Assembly: GCF_030651835.1 (NCBI RefSeq)
Contig: NZ_JAUSBX010000083.1
Location: 1-64,000, forward strand
Source of the DNA: Methylicorpusculum sp.
Lineage (GTDB): Bacteria; Pseudomonadota; Gammaproteobacteria; Methylococcales; Methylomonadaceae
DNA: 64,000 nucleotides
Direction of reading: 5' to 3'
This document shows, one piece after another, positions 8,393 to 17,366 of this stretch (position 1 is its first letter; each line of letters opens with the position of its first letter). The translations under genes were made by a program, and so were the position numbers. The notes beneath the pieces are model-generated. The model made no database searches. It was not told the DNA's origin and was given only the letters and a program-made list of their open reading frames with translations.

Positions 8393-9493
8393 ATGCCTAC
8401 AGTGACAAGTTTAAAGAAAACCTCCCTCAATGATTTGCATACCCGATCTGGCGCCCGATTCATTGCCTTTGCCGGTTACGAAATGCCCTTGCAGTATGAG
8501 AAGGGCATCATTCAGGAACATCTGCATTGCCGCAATCATGCCGGATTATTTGACATTTCCCACATGGGACAATGCCTGGTTAAAGGCGAGGCCGCCGCCG
8601 GTGAACTTGAAAAGCTTTGTCCTGGAAATATTACCCGCTTGAATAATGGTCAGCAGCAATATACTGTTTTCACCAACGCTGACGGCGGTACGATTGACGA
8701 TATTGTCATCACCAAGTTTGAAAGCCATCTTGCAATCACGGTCAATGCTGCGTGTAAGGAAAAAGACTTTCAGCATTTACAAAAACATTTGTCGGATCGT
8801 GTCCAATTTCAGATTTTAAATGAGCATGCTTTATTGGCATTACAGGGGCCAAAAGCGGCAAACATCCTGTTTAATCTGGTGCCGGAGGCTTGCGAACTTA
8901 GCTTTATGCACGCCTTTTATACTGAAATTGAAGGCATCCGCTGCATGATCAGTCGAAGCGGTTATACCGGTGAAGACGGTTTTGAAATCTCTGTCCCCAA
9001 CAAACATGTCAATCAATTAGCCGAACTGATTTTAAACGAATCCGATGTGGAGCTTATCGGCTTAGGCGCCAGAGATACCTTAAGAATGGAAGCCGGGCTT
9101 TGCTTATACGGGCATGAGCTCAATGAAACCATCACACCGGTTGAAGCCGGTTTAAACTGGATTATTCATGGCAATAATCGCCGCTTTCCGGGTGCGGGCA
9201 CGATTCTTTATCAATTGCAAAACGGCTCTGAACTTTTACGCACTGGACTTATTGTCAATGCCCGAACGCCGGTCCGAGAGAATGCGCTTCTCGTTGATGA
9301 ACAGGGCAGCCCTCTGGGTCATGTAACCAGCGGCGGCTTTTCTCCCAGTCTGGGCAAACCCATTGCCATGGCCTTAATCAATTCGGACGCTGCAATTATT
9401 GGTTCTACGGTTTACGCTCAAGTTCGTAACAGTCCTGTGGAATTAACCGTCTGCGACTTACCTTTTGTTCCTCGCCGTTACTTTAGAGGCTAA
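8393..9493 (+). CDS. gcvT: Glycine cleavage system T protein (aminomethyltransferase)
   Basis: The 366-aa T protein transfers the methylene group from aminomethylated H protein to tetrahydrofolate, giving 5,10-methylene-THF and ammonia. It contains GARFIAFAGYEMPLQY near the N-terminus, the family motif FDISHMGQ and RSGYTGEDGFEI in the folate-binding region, and the C-terminal barrel. A GTG at 8348 would lengthen the protein, but that extension has no family counterpart and overlaps the hairpin, so ATG 8393 (MPTVTSLKKTSL) is preferred. gcvP follows after two bases. gcvH is not in the window. Confidence 0.93.
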   Translation: MPTVTSLKKTSLNDLHTRSGARFIAFAGYEMPLQYEKGIIQEHLHCRNHAGLFDISHMGQCLVKGEAAAGELEKLCPGNITRLNNGQQQYTVFTNADGGTIDDIVITKFESHLAITVNAACKEKDFQHLQKHLSDRVQFQILNEHALLALQGPKAANILFNLVPEACELSFMHAFYTEIEGIRCMISRSGYTGEDGFEISVPNKHVNQLAELILNESDVELIGLGARDTLRMEAGLCLYGHELNETITPVEAGLNWIIHGNNRRFPGAGTILYQLQNGSELLRTGLIVNARTPVRENALLVDEQGSPLGHVTSGGFSPSLGKPIAMALINSDAAIIGSTVYAQVRNSPVELTVCDLPFVPRRYFRG

Positions 9494-9495
9494 CT

Positions 9496-12390
9496 ATGCA
9501 AGGCTCCAAACCACAACTCCAAGACCTTGAAATGCGCGGCAATTATATAAACCGGCATATTGGCTCTAACGAAACACAGCTGAAGGAGCTTTTGGAAACA
9601 CTGGAGCTAACGTGTCTCGAGGATATTGTCGAGCAAGCTTTTCCCTGCAATATAGTCAATCAGGAACCGCTAAAACTGACGGAAATCATCAGCGAAAGCG
9701 CCGTATTCAAGCATTTGGCGAAAATGCGGCAGAACAACAAGGTGTTAACTTCGCTGATTGGAATGGGCTACTACAACACCGATATGCCCGCAGTCATCAA
9801 ACGGAATGTGCTTGAAAACCCGGGCTGGTATACCGCCTATACGCCTTATCAGGCCGAGGTAAGCCAGGGGCGCCTGGAAGCGCTGATCAACTTCCAGCAG
9901 ATGATCATTGACCTCACCGGAATGGAATTGGCCAATTCATCGTTGCTGGACGAAGCTACGGCTGCAGCTGAAGCCATGAGCATGTCCAAGAGACTCTCAG
10001 ATACTGCCGCAACTACTTTCTTTGTCGATCAAGACTGTCATCCCCAAACCATTGCTGTAATAAAAACCCGCGCCCGCTCACTGGGGTATGAAATTATTAC
10101 CGGTCCTGTTGAAAAACTGAATGAACATCAAAACATCTTCGGTATTTTGGTTCAGAATCCAGGCTGCTCGGGAGCAATCAAAGACTTGACAAGCATTGTC
10201 GCAGAAGCCCATAAACAATCGGCTCTAGTAACGGTAGCAAGCGATTTGTTAAGCCTTGTTCTGTTAAAACCACCGGCAGCTTTTGGCGCAGACATCGTCG
10301 TGGGCAACACGCAGCGTTTTGGTGTGCCTATGGGTTATGGTGGTCCTCATGCGGCTTTTTTTGCAACCAAAGAGGCTTACAAACGTTCAGTTCCCGGACG
10401 AATTATCGGTGTATCTAAAGATAATCAAGACCAGCCCGCGTATCGCCTCGCGTTACAGACCCGCGAACAGCATATCCGCCGCGACAAGGCAACCAGCAAC
10501 ATTTGCACGGCGCAAGTCTTATTAGCGGTAATTGCAGGTTTTTACGCGGTTTATCATGGCCCTGAGGGGCTACGAATGATTGCAGGCCGTGTTCACCGCT
10601 ATACACAAATTCTTGCAGCCGGTCTTGAACAACTGGGCTTTCAGCTTAAAACACACTGCTATTTCGACACCGTCGTTGTCTGTACCCCAGGATGTGCCGC
10701 AACCTATCTGGCCACTGCAGAACACGCAGGAATAAACTTACGCTTCATCGACGAAGACCATCTGGGCATGTCGCTGGATGAAACCAGTAATCGGGAAATA
10801 ATTCGCAAACTTTGGCGGATTTTTGCAGCAGACAATGCGCCAACGCCCGATATCAACCTTCTGGATGAAGTTACCCGTGAGTGCATTCCCAACGAGCTGC
10901 TGCGCTCCGATCCGATTCTGCAACATCCTGTCTTTGCCAAATATCATTCGGAAACCGAAATGATGCGTTACATGCGGCGACTCGCGAGACGCGATATTGC
11001 GTTGGACAGAGCCATGATACCGTTAGGCTCATGTACGATGAAGCTCAATGCGGCAACTGCCATGCAAACGATTTCCTACTCCAGCATCAATGGCCTGCAT
11101 CCTTTTGTACCTTTACACCAGGCTGAAGGTTACCGGCAGTTGTTCGATGAACTGGAGGATATGCTGTGCGACCTGACCGGTTTCGATGCTTTTTCATTTC
11201 AACCCAACGCCGGGTCACAAGGCGAATATACCGGCCTGCTGGTCATACGCAAATACCATGAAGTGATGGGGCAGGGGCAACGTGATATCTGTCTGATTCC
11301 TGCGTCCGCACACGGCACCAATCCGGCCAGTGCAAGTTTGGCCGGTCTTAAAGTCGTCGTTCTGGCCTGTGATGATCAAGGCAATGTCAGTCTGGATGAT
11401 TTACGCGATAAAGCCGTCTTATACAAAGACACCCTGGCCGCAATCATGATTACTTACCCTTCTACACATGGCGTGTTCGAAGAGGCATTCTGTGAAATAT
11501 GCACCATAGTTCATGAAAATGGCGGCCAGGTTTATATGGATGGAGCCAACTTTAATGCGTTAGTCGGCATCAGCCGCCCCGGTAAACTGGGTGCCGATGT
11601 GGCGCATTTGAATCTTCACAAAACCTTCAGCATTCCTCACGGCGGCGGCGGCCCCGGCGCCGGACCTATTGGCGTTGGCGCTCATCTGGCGCCTTTTCTA
11701 CCTGATCATCCTGTCGTCAAAGGCGTCAATCGCTTCGCAACAGAACAGGGTACCGTCGGCACTGTTTCGGCAGCACCATGGGGTTCAGCCAGTATATTGA
11801 CCATTTCATGGGCTTACATTGCGATGATGGGGGCTTTCGGTCTTAAAAAAGCTACGCTGGCGGCCATTTTAAATGCCAACTATATTGCCAAACGCCTGGC
11901 GCCTCATTTTCCCATTCTGTACACAGGAAAAAACGGCTGGGTGGCACATGAATGCATCATTGATTGCAGTGAATTTAAAAAAACTGCCGGCGTTTCAGTC
12001 GATGATATCGCTAAAAGGCTGATTGACTATGGCTTTCATGCACCTACTGTTGCCTTCCCGGTTGCCGATACGTTAATGATTGAACCCACGGAAAGCGAAT
12101 CCAAAATTGAGATAGATCGATTTTGCGACGCTTTAATCTCGATTCGTCTGGAAATTGCCGAAATTCAAAACGGCAGCGCTGATCCCAACAATAACCTGCT
12201 TCATAATGCACCCCACACTCACCGGTTATTGCTGGCTGAGTGGCAATTACCCTATTCAAGGCAACAGGCATTTTTTCCTGATAACCATCAGCATGATGAT
12301 AAATACTGGCCTCCGGTTGGCCGTATTGATAATGTTTACGGCGACCGTCACCTGATTTGCAGTTGCCCTCCGCTATCCGATTACGAATAA
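9496..12390 (+). CDS. gcvP: Glycine dehydrogenase (decarboxylating), P protein
   Basis: A full-length single-chain P protein (964 aa) joining the two halves that are separate GcvPA/GcvPB in other bacteria. It decarboxylates glycine with PLP and loads the aminomethyl group onto the H-protein lipoate. The PLP lysine is K709 in NLHKTFSIPHGGGGPG. The N-terminal motif NRHIGSNE is typical. AGAGG six bases upstream supports the start at 9496. Its partner gcvT lies two bases upstream, forming an operon. With GlyA it interconverts glycine, serine and C1-THF, which matters in an organism with serine-cycle genes. Confidence 0.95.
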   Translation: MQGSKPQLQDLEMRGNYINRHIGSNETQLKELLETLELTCLEDIVEQAFPCNIVNQEPLKLTEIISESAVFKHLAKMRQNNKVLTSLIGMGYYNTDMPAVIKRNVLENPGWYTAYTPYQAEVSQGRLEALINFQQMIIDLTGMELANSSLLDEATAAAEAMSMSKRLSDTAATTFFVDQDCHPQTIAVIKTRARSLGYEIITGPVEKLNEHQNIFGILVQNPGCSGAIKDLTSIVAEAHKQSALVTVASDLLSLVLLKPPAAFGADIVVGNTQRFGVPMGYGGPHAAFFATKEAYKRSVPGRIIGVSKDNQDQPAYRLALQTREQHIRRDKATSNICTAQVLLAVIAGFYAVYHGPEGLRMIAGRVHRYTQILAAGLEQLGFQLKTHCYFDTVVVCTPGCAATYLATAEHAGINLRFIDEDHLGMSLDETSNREIIRKLWRIFAADNAPTPDINLLDEVTRECIPNELLRSDPILQHPVFAKYHSETEMMRYMRRLARRDIALDRAMIPLGSCTMKLNAATAMQTISYSSINGLHPFVPLHQAEGYRQLFDELEDMLCDLTGFDAFSFQPNAGSQGEYTGLLVIRKYHEVMGQGQRDICLIPASAHGTNPASASLAGLKVVVLACDDQGNVSLDDLRDKAVLYKDTLAAIMITYPSTHGVFEEAFCEICTIVHENGGQVYMDGANFNALVGISRPGKLGADVAHLNLHKTFSIPHGGGGPGAGPIGVGAHLAPFLPDHPVVKGVNRFATEQGTVGTVSAAPWGSASILTISWAYIAMMGAFGLKKATLAAILNANYIAKRLAPHFPILYTGKNGWVAHECIIDCSEFKKTAGVSVDDIAKRLIDYGFHAPTVAFPVADTLMIEPTESESKIEIDRFCDALISIRLEIAEIQNGSADPNNNLLHNAPHTHRLLLAEWQLPYSRQQAFFPDNHQHDDKYWPPVGRIDNVYGDRHLICSCPPLSDYE

Positions 12391-12537
12391 GCGATAGCTG
12401 TCAATAACCCTTTAGACCTTTAATTTCCTGGCGTTAAAAGAAGCGGAATCATCACTCTCAAAAGACGACAAAAGCAGTATTACCTTCTCTTTAGCCTCGA
12501 ACAGGACCCTTCGATGTAATCAATTCGGGAGAAACAC

Positions 12538-13008
12538 ATGAAGAAAATACTGTCAATTACATTCACCCTGGTTTTGTCCGCTTGCGCTCAGCACGACGAA
12601 CAATCAAATCTGGGAGGAGAAAGCACAACAGGTCAGCCTGCACTGCATTCGATTCATGATAGCCAATTGCGCCTCATGATGGACCGAATGGACACGTTGA
12701 TGCATGAGCGCTTTATGACCGAAACTCAACTTGATAGCGAGCGGCGTAAATATGCGCAACGCATCGCTGACAGTGCGCAGAAACTGTCACAAACCGTCGA
12801 TACCATCATTTCCAAAATGCCGAGTTTGCCATTAACACCCAGCGAACAAACCACGTTTTTAGCGTTGGCAAATAAACTGCATGATCAAACCGGGCAACTA
12901 TATGATCTTGCCAGCCGCAATCGCCTGGAAGATATCAATGTGAGGTTGCACCAAATTAATACAACCTGTATTTCCTGCCATGCGCTTTTTAGAGAAATGG
13001 ATAATTAA
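12538..13008 (+). CDS. Monohaem c-type cytochrome lipoprotein
   Basis: The 156-aa protein has a lipoprotein signal (LVLSAC, lipidated C16) and a single C-terminal haem-binding motif CISCH (residues 144-148). The remainder is predicted helical. A C-terminal CXXCH on a helical domain resembles class II cytochromes (cytochrome c' type), so a periplasm-facing membrane-anchored electron carrier or gas-binding protein is likely (inference). It ends three bases before the porin gene and is probably co-transcribed with it. A good ribosome-binding site (GGGAGAAAC) precedes the ATG. Confidence 0.75.
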   Translation: MKKILSITFTLVLSACAQHDEQSNLGGESTTGQPALHSIHDSQLRLMMDRMDTLMHERFMTETQLDSERRKYAQRIADSAQKLSQTVDTIISKMPSLPLTPSEQTTFLALANKLHDQTGQLYDLASRNRLEDINVRLHQINTTCISCHALFREMDN

Positions 13009-13011
13009 TCT

Positions 13012-14451
13012 ATGAACCTCTTTTATCTTCTCTCGCTGATTTTATTCTTATGTTTATCGGGTAACGCGGCCAGTGCAGACAATGAGGTATTGAGCTTACT
13101 CAGAGAGCTAAAGGCTGAGGTGGGAGAGCTCAAACAGCAATTAGACAGGTCCAATTCGCGAATCGGTGAACTGGAAAAAAAGCTTGGAGAATATCGCGCC
13201 AGCAAGCCGGAAATCGATAAACCAGGTAAGGAAATAACCCAGGCACCAGAAACGGTAGCATCCAGCCCAGCCAAGCAGGATGATAAACCCCTGGTGACCC
13301 TGGGCGATGTCAAAGGCACGTTCAAAATACCCGGCACGAATACATCGGTTGGTATAGGTGGCTATGTCAAAACAGACTTGCTTTTAAACAGCGTCAGTGC
13401 CGGAGCTGATAAGTTGGGCGATCAAAAATTGCTGTTGTCGCAAATACCGGTTGGCGGCGCGTCTGGCGAACATAGTCAGCTGACTTTTCATGCCAAAGAG
13501 AGCCGCTTGTGGTTCAAGTCGTTTACGCCCAGCGCCTGGGGCGATATTAACACCTATATCGAAATGGACTTTTTCGGCAATCCAGGCACTTATAACTACA
13601 CGCCGCGTTTGCGGCATGCCTACGGTTCAATTGGGCATTTTTTGGCAGGCCAGACCTGGCCAACATTTTTGAATGCGGCGGCTATACCGGATATTCTCGA
13701 TAACGGTGGTTCGGCAGGCTCTCTGTTTCTGTTTAGACAAGCCTTGGTACGGTGGAGTCAGCCCTTCGCATTGGCCGGCACTGCAATGGAATGGCAAACC
13801 GCAATTGAGGCGCCCAGATCGCGAATCTGGGATTCGACTTCACCTTCTGCGAACAGTAACGACCCTAATGCCTATTCCTTTTTCAGCAACCCCGATGCGG
13901 ACCGCTACCCTGATCTGGTCACGCGGCTGAATTTCTCACCGGAATGGGGCACGCTATCAATAGCCGCAATGGGCAGACAGATTCGTTACACCGATAGCAA
14001 GTTAGGCCTGAAACAGGAAGCCTGGGGCGGAGCTGTCAGTTTGGCAGGTAAAATCAACGTTTTTAATCTCGATAACATTCGTTTCATGGCGCATTACGGC
14101 AACGGGCACGGCAGATATGTCAGCACGGACAATACCTTCAGCGATGCCTCCCTGGATAATGAAGGCAACTTATACCTAACCACCAGTTACGGCGGTATGT
14201 TGGCTTACCAGCATTGGTGGAACAAACAATGGCGCTCGTCGGTGGTCTATGGGTATGATCAGGCAGAACAGCCGGATTGGGTCAATCAGGTTTTAAATCA
14301 GGAGGTACAGTCACTGCACGCGAATTTATTATGGAGCCCGGTCAATCAGGCGGTGATGGGCTTAGAGTATATTTACGCCAATCGCAAGTTGTTAGACGGG
14401 CGGGAAGGGGATTTGCAAAGGCTGCAGTTTTCGGCACGCTATAATTTTTGA
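13012..14451 (+). CDS. DcaP-like outer-membrane porin
   Basis: The 479-aa protein has a signal peptide (cleavage near NAASA), a periplasmic coiled coil (about residues 25-65, EVLSLLRELKAEVGELKQQL), a low-complexity linker, and then a beta-barrel starting at FKIPGTNTSVGIGGYVKTDL, characteristic of DcaP-family trimeric porins. It ends with an aromatic strand, SARYNF, with terminal Phe as required for BAM insertion. DcaP family members move anionic organic substrates; the substrate here is unknown. It probably shares an operon with the haem lipoprotein 3 bases upstream. Confidence 0.85.
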   Translation: MNLFYLLSLILFLCLSGNAASADNEVLSLLRELKAEVGELKQQLDRSNSRIGELEKKLGEYRASKPEIDKPGKEITQAPETVASSPAKQDDKPLVTLGDVKGTFKIPGTNTSVGIGGYVKTDLLLNSVSAGADKLGDQKLLLSQIPVGGASGEHSQLTFHAKESRLWFKSFTPSAWGDINTYIEMDFFGNPGTYNYTPRLRHAYGSIGHFLAGQTWPTFLNAAAIPDILDNGGSAGSLFLFRQALVRWSQPFALAGTAMEWQTAIEAPRSRIWDSTSPSANSNDPNAYSFFSNPDADRYPDLVTRLNFSPEWGTLSIAAMGRQIRYTDSKLGLKQEAWGGAVSLAGKINVFNLDNIRFMAHYGNGHGRYVSTDNTFSDASLDNEGNLYLTTSYGGMLAYQHWWNKQWRSSVVYGYDQAEQPDWVNQVLNQEVQSLHANLLWSPVNQAVMGLEYIYANRKLLDGREGDLQRLQFSARYNF

Positions 14452-14492
14452 ACTATCCTCTGGTGTGAATCAGCAGATTTAGCTTGAAATAT

Positions 14493-14528
14493 TATCTCGT
14501 TCCCAAGCTCCAGCTTGGGAACGAGATA
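14493..14528. repeat. REP-type perfect palindrome
   Basis: Two exactly complementary 17-nt arms (TATCTCGTTCCCAAGCT and its complement) are separated by only CC. The same core, CGTTCCCAAGCT...AGCTTGGGAA, recurs at 14842 and 15134, making this a REP family member. It lies 41 bases after the porin stop and could stabilise or end that transcript. Confidence 0.85.
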
Positions 14529-14618
14529 TACCAATCACTTTTACAATATTTTCATGGGCTTATGGCTTAAGTAAGTGCCATTCGTACCTGACCCCAGTTA
14601 TTACGATCGAGCGCCTTG

Positions 14619-14745
14619 TTAGATTGCATTGTGTATAGCTTCAAGTACATACTTTACGTCAGTTGCGATGACAATATTGTCACGAGCTCTGTGCTCAATA
14701 GCGACCCCAACGACAGGGAACACTATTGAGTCAACGCGATAAGGT
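14619..14745 (-). other. Possible C-terminal gene remnant, unidentified
   Basis: A short open stretch on the minus strand, without its own start, reads with protein-like composition (for example DSIVFPVVGVAIEHRARDN and VKYVLEAIHNAI before the stop at 14619). I do not recognise the family. Given the repeat-rich surroundings it may be the tail of a deleted gene, or chance. Confidence 0.25.
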
Positions 14746-14841
14746 GCGCAAACAAATATAGGGTGTGCCGACGTAAGGAGGCGCACCGGTCGCGAGCAAT
14801 TCCCATTTTAAAACCTTAGTTTTTTCTAGGTATTTGATTTG

Positions 14842-14893
14842 TCTCGTTCCCAAGCTCAAGCTTGGGAATGCCTACCTTCAAGCTCAGCTTGGT
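14842..14893. repeat. REP doublet, left arm flanking RAYT remnant
   Basis: TCTCGTTCCCAAGCTCAAGCTTGGGAA (a REP palindrome) is followed by CCTACC and TCAAGCTCAGCTTGG, a second smaller palindrome. The same doublet occurs inverted at 15114-15165, so the two bracket about 220 bases containing a transposase remnant. Confidence 0.75.
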
Positions 14894-14896
14894 ATT

Positions 14897-15010
14897 TCAA
14901 TAGAGCAAAACGATAAGCAACCAAGCGTCTTTGCCTGCATAAGCCCGCGCACTTGAATAACGCCAATGTTCTAGCAAGTCCACATAACCACGTTTGACAG
15001 TAGTGCGGTA
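14897..15010 (-). pseudogene. Remnant of a REP-associated tyrosine transposase (RAYT, TnpA_REP), C-terminus only
   Basis: Within an open frame reaching 15337, only the last 35 or so codons resemble a known protein: VKRGYVDLLEHWRYSSARAYAG matches the C-terminal signature of Y1-type REP-associated transposases (usual form NPVKRGYV..P..WRYSSARNY). The catalytic Tyr and HUH His motifs are absent, so the gene is a fragment. It sits directly between inverted REP palindromes of the kind these enzymes process. The upstream part of the frame (15011-15337) looks like shuffled non-coding DNA. Confidence 0.65.
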
Positions 15011-15113
15011 GGTTGCGGTGATGCACGAACCGCATCTGTCGCGATTGATGCGGTCCCGTTTTTCAACGAGTCCTACATCCCATATATCTGATTTGTTCTG
15101 AAACAGATGTTCA

Positions 15114-15165
15114 TAAAGCTGAGCTTGAGGGTAGGCATTCCCAAGCTGGAGCTTGGGAATGAGAT
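15114..15165. repeat. REP doublet, right arm
   Basis: AAGCTGAGCTTGAGGGTAGG followed by the palindrome CATTCCCAAGCT...AGCTTGGGAATG is the reverse complement of the doublet at 14842-14893. Together they form a REPIN-like pair. Confidence 0.75.
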
Positions 15166-15425
15166 ATTTTTGCCCCGTCTCCCTTTGTAAATCAAGAGTT
15201 CCAACTTGAAATAACGCCCCGCTTTGAATTTTCTGTAGGCGCGAATTATTTGCCATTACAGAATGGTGGCTTTTGCAAAAAAAAGAGCTGACCCCATTGT
15301 TTGCGTAGGATTTGGTTTTGACGTTAGCATGAAGCACTTAGTCGGTATCGGCGCAGAGACGCGATTATACGGGTTACGAGTCTTTATCGATGCTCAATTA
15401 ACAAAGCAGTTACTATTTAATTGAA

Positions 15426-16583
15426 TTACTCCGGTTTATCAACGCTGTACACTTTTTCCGCATCTATGCCTAAAAGTTGCTCGCCTTTTAGAAGACCTTC
15501 CAATTCCTGTCCGACCATGCTGTAACGCCAGCCCTGCCTGAGCAAGGAATCCGGGTCATCAAACAACAACAGTTCCAGATCTTTCCGGCTGGCAAGAATC
15601 GCTGGATTTAAGTCATTTTCATCAGCTCGAATGCGGACCAGCGCGGTTAAAATATCAAGAATCGCTTCTTGATGCTGGGACTTTTTTGCCGACCGGCCTT
15701 TGTCATCGAGAGGAACCGGAGGCCTTTGTTTTGCTTCATCAATCAACCGGCAAATGGTTTTGCCGTGTTTCATCGCGATGCGTTCATTAAATCCCCGCAC
15801 GGCAATTAACTCGTCTACACCTGAGGGTTGAAGCTTAGCCAATTCAAACAGCATATCGTCCCGCAACAGCCAGTTTCTTGGCCTGTCTTCGTTCTGTGCG
15901 GTTTTCTCCCGCCATTCGCATAAGGATTGCACAATGGATAACTGTTTGCCGGTCAATTTATTTTTGCCGCGAACTTTAAGCCAGGCATTTCTGGGGGATA
16001 CATCGTATAACTCTGTGTTTTGTAACAGCTCAAAATCGAGTTTCAGCCAATCCAGACGGTTCAATTTTTCCAGCTTTTCCAGCATGAGCTTGTAAATTTG
16101 ACACAAATAAATCACATCATCCGCCGCATACTCCAACTGAGCCTCACTCAAGGGGCGCACCGTCCAATCCGTGCGCGTATGAGCTTTGCTGAGGTTTACG
16201 TTCAATAAACTGGATACCAGCATGGCATAGCCCGGATTTTCCTGAAATCCCAGCAACGGTGCAGCAATTTGAGTATCAAAAACCGGTGAAGGAACCTTAC
16301 CGGTAATTTGGTAAAAGATTTCCAGATCCTGCCTGCAGGAATGAAAGACTTTAATGATATCCGGGTTGTATATGGCCTCAAACAATTCATTCAGATTATC
16401 CAAAGCCAGAGGATCTATGCAGGCAACCCAATCGGGTGTTGCAATTTGAAGCAGACAAAACTTTGGATAATACGTTTTTTCTCTGAGAAATTCGGTATCC
16501 AGGGCCAACCAGGATTCTTTACTGATCTGCCTGCAGAGTTCACTTAATTTGGGTGCGGTGTCTATGTATTGAATAATGGGCAT
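15426..16583 (-). CDS. rnd: Ribonuclease D
   Basis: The 385-aa 3'-5' exoribonuclease acts in tRNA 3'-end maturation. Exo I motif LALDTEFLREKTYYPK (DxE near residues 29-31), a central DEDD fold (FHSCRQDLEIF) and YAADDVIYL in motif III are present, followed by HRDC domains (about 215-290 and a second toward the C-terminus). Length is normal. It is apparently monocistronic, with a 180-base gap to the gene upstream. Confidence 0.93.
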   Translation of the reverse strand: MPIIQYIDTAPKLSELCRQISKESWLALDTEFLREKTYYPKFCLLQIATPDWVACIDPLALDNLNELFEAIYNPDIIKVFHSCRQDLEIFYQITGKVPSPVFDTQIAAPLLGFQENPGYAMLVSSLLNVNLSKAHTRTDWTVRPLSEAQLEYAADDVIYLCQIYKLMLEKLEKLNRLDWLKLDFELLQNTELYDVSPRNAWLKVRGKNKLTGKQLSIVQSLCEWREKTAQNEDRPRNWLLRDDMLFELAKLQPSGVDELIAVRGFNERIAMKHGKTICRLIDEAKQRPPVPLDDKGRSAKKSQHQEAILDILTALVRIRADENDLNPAILASRKDLELLLFDDPDSLLRQGWRYSMVGQELEGLLKGEQLLGIDAEKVYSVDKPE

Positions 16584-16763
16584 AAAAAGTTAAAAAAATG
16601 AATGTTTTCAGCATATCGCCTCAATCAAAAGCGTCTCTTACTATCTGGTAATAAAGGTTAGGACATTTTCAGAAAAACTGTCAGCGAAAATCAATGCCTG
16701 CGAACGTTTAAAAAACGCTGGCGTCTGAACATTCAGAAATCGGAATCTCTCTTTCAATCCGCC

Positions 16764-17321
16764 TCAATCGACGGGACTTTTTTGGGGTTGACCTAAACCT
16801 TGTTTGGATCGCTTAAAATTATGATGTCTTTTTTTTCTGTTACTACTGCCGGTGCGTTTGATATTCAGCCGGTGTTGTTTGAACTCTACACATTTCAAGT
16901 GCTGGAAAATATCTTCAGGCATTCCCTCCGGCAATTCAACCAAAGTAAAAGCCATTCGAATATCCGGATTTCCAATCATTTTTCGTTCAACACCGGATTC
17001 TTCTACTAATAGATCAGTTAACGCTTCTTTTGATAAACCCTGCTTACGTCCGACATCCAGCCGGTAGCGTACCATTTTAGCCGGTGGGTTACCCCTTTGA
17101 ATATTGACTTCCTCATCAACAACAAGGCTGATTTCTGTGTCAGATTCAGGGGGTACTATGGAATTCAACAGATAGAGCAAGGCTGCTGCGCATTCCAACG
17201 CATCACGTTGCAGTTCCTTCGCAAGGTTACCGATGGCTTCTCTTTGAGAAGTTAATGCCTGTGTTTCCAGAATATTTTTTAGTTTCAGAGCTAACTGGTC
17301 ATCCATTTTCATATTAATCAT
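16764..17321 (-). CDS. Stand-alone DbpA/DeaD-type C-terminal RNA-binding domain protein
   Basis: The 185-aa protein lacks any helicase core. An N-terminal helical part (about residues 5-55, with LECAAALLYLL) resembles the dimerisation segment of DeaD/CsdA helicases. The middle (about 80-155) matches the DbpA RNA-binding fold: VRYRLDVGRKQGLSKEALTDLL, then the IGNPDIRMAFTLVELPEG block. A basic tail (KKRHHNFKRSK) follows. It probably binds structured RNA or ribosomal RNA without unwinding it. The upstream 45 bases up to surA contain no helicase remnant, so this is an independent gene. It is co-directional with lptD-surA and may share their transcript. Confidence 0.7.
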   Translation of the reverse strand: MINMKMDDQLALKLKNILETQALTSQREAIGNLAKELQRDALECAAALLYLLNSIVPPESDTEISLVVDEEVNIQRGNPPAKMVRYRLDVGRKQGLSKEALTDLLVEESGVERKMIGNPDIRMAFTLVELPEGMPEDIFQHLKCVEFKQHRLNIKRTGSSNRKKRHHNFKRSKQGLGQPQKSPVD

Positions 17322-17366
17322 CCGTTACTGAAACTATTGTTAATCGACGCCAAGGCAGCAAATTGC

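Noticed and set aside
14842-15165. CRISPR array
   Set aside because: Repeats are palindromic REP units, few, unevenly spaced and inverted; there are no regular spacers.
15011-15337. Upstream two-thirds of the minus-strand frame containing the RAYT tail, taken as an intact gene
   Set aside because: It translates through REP palindromes and lacks HUH and Tyr motifs, so it is not a functional transposase.
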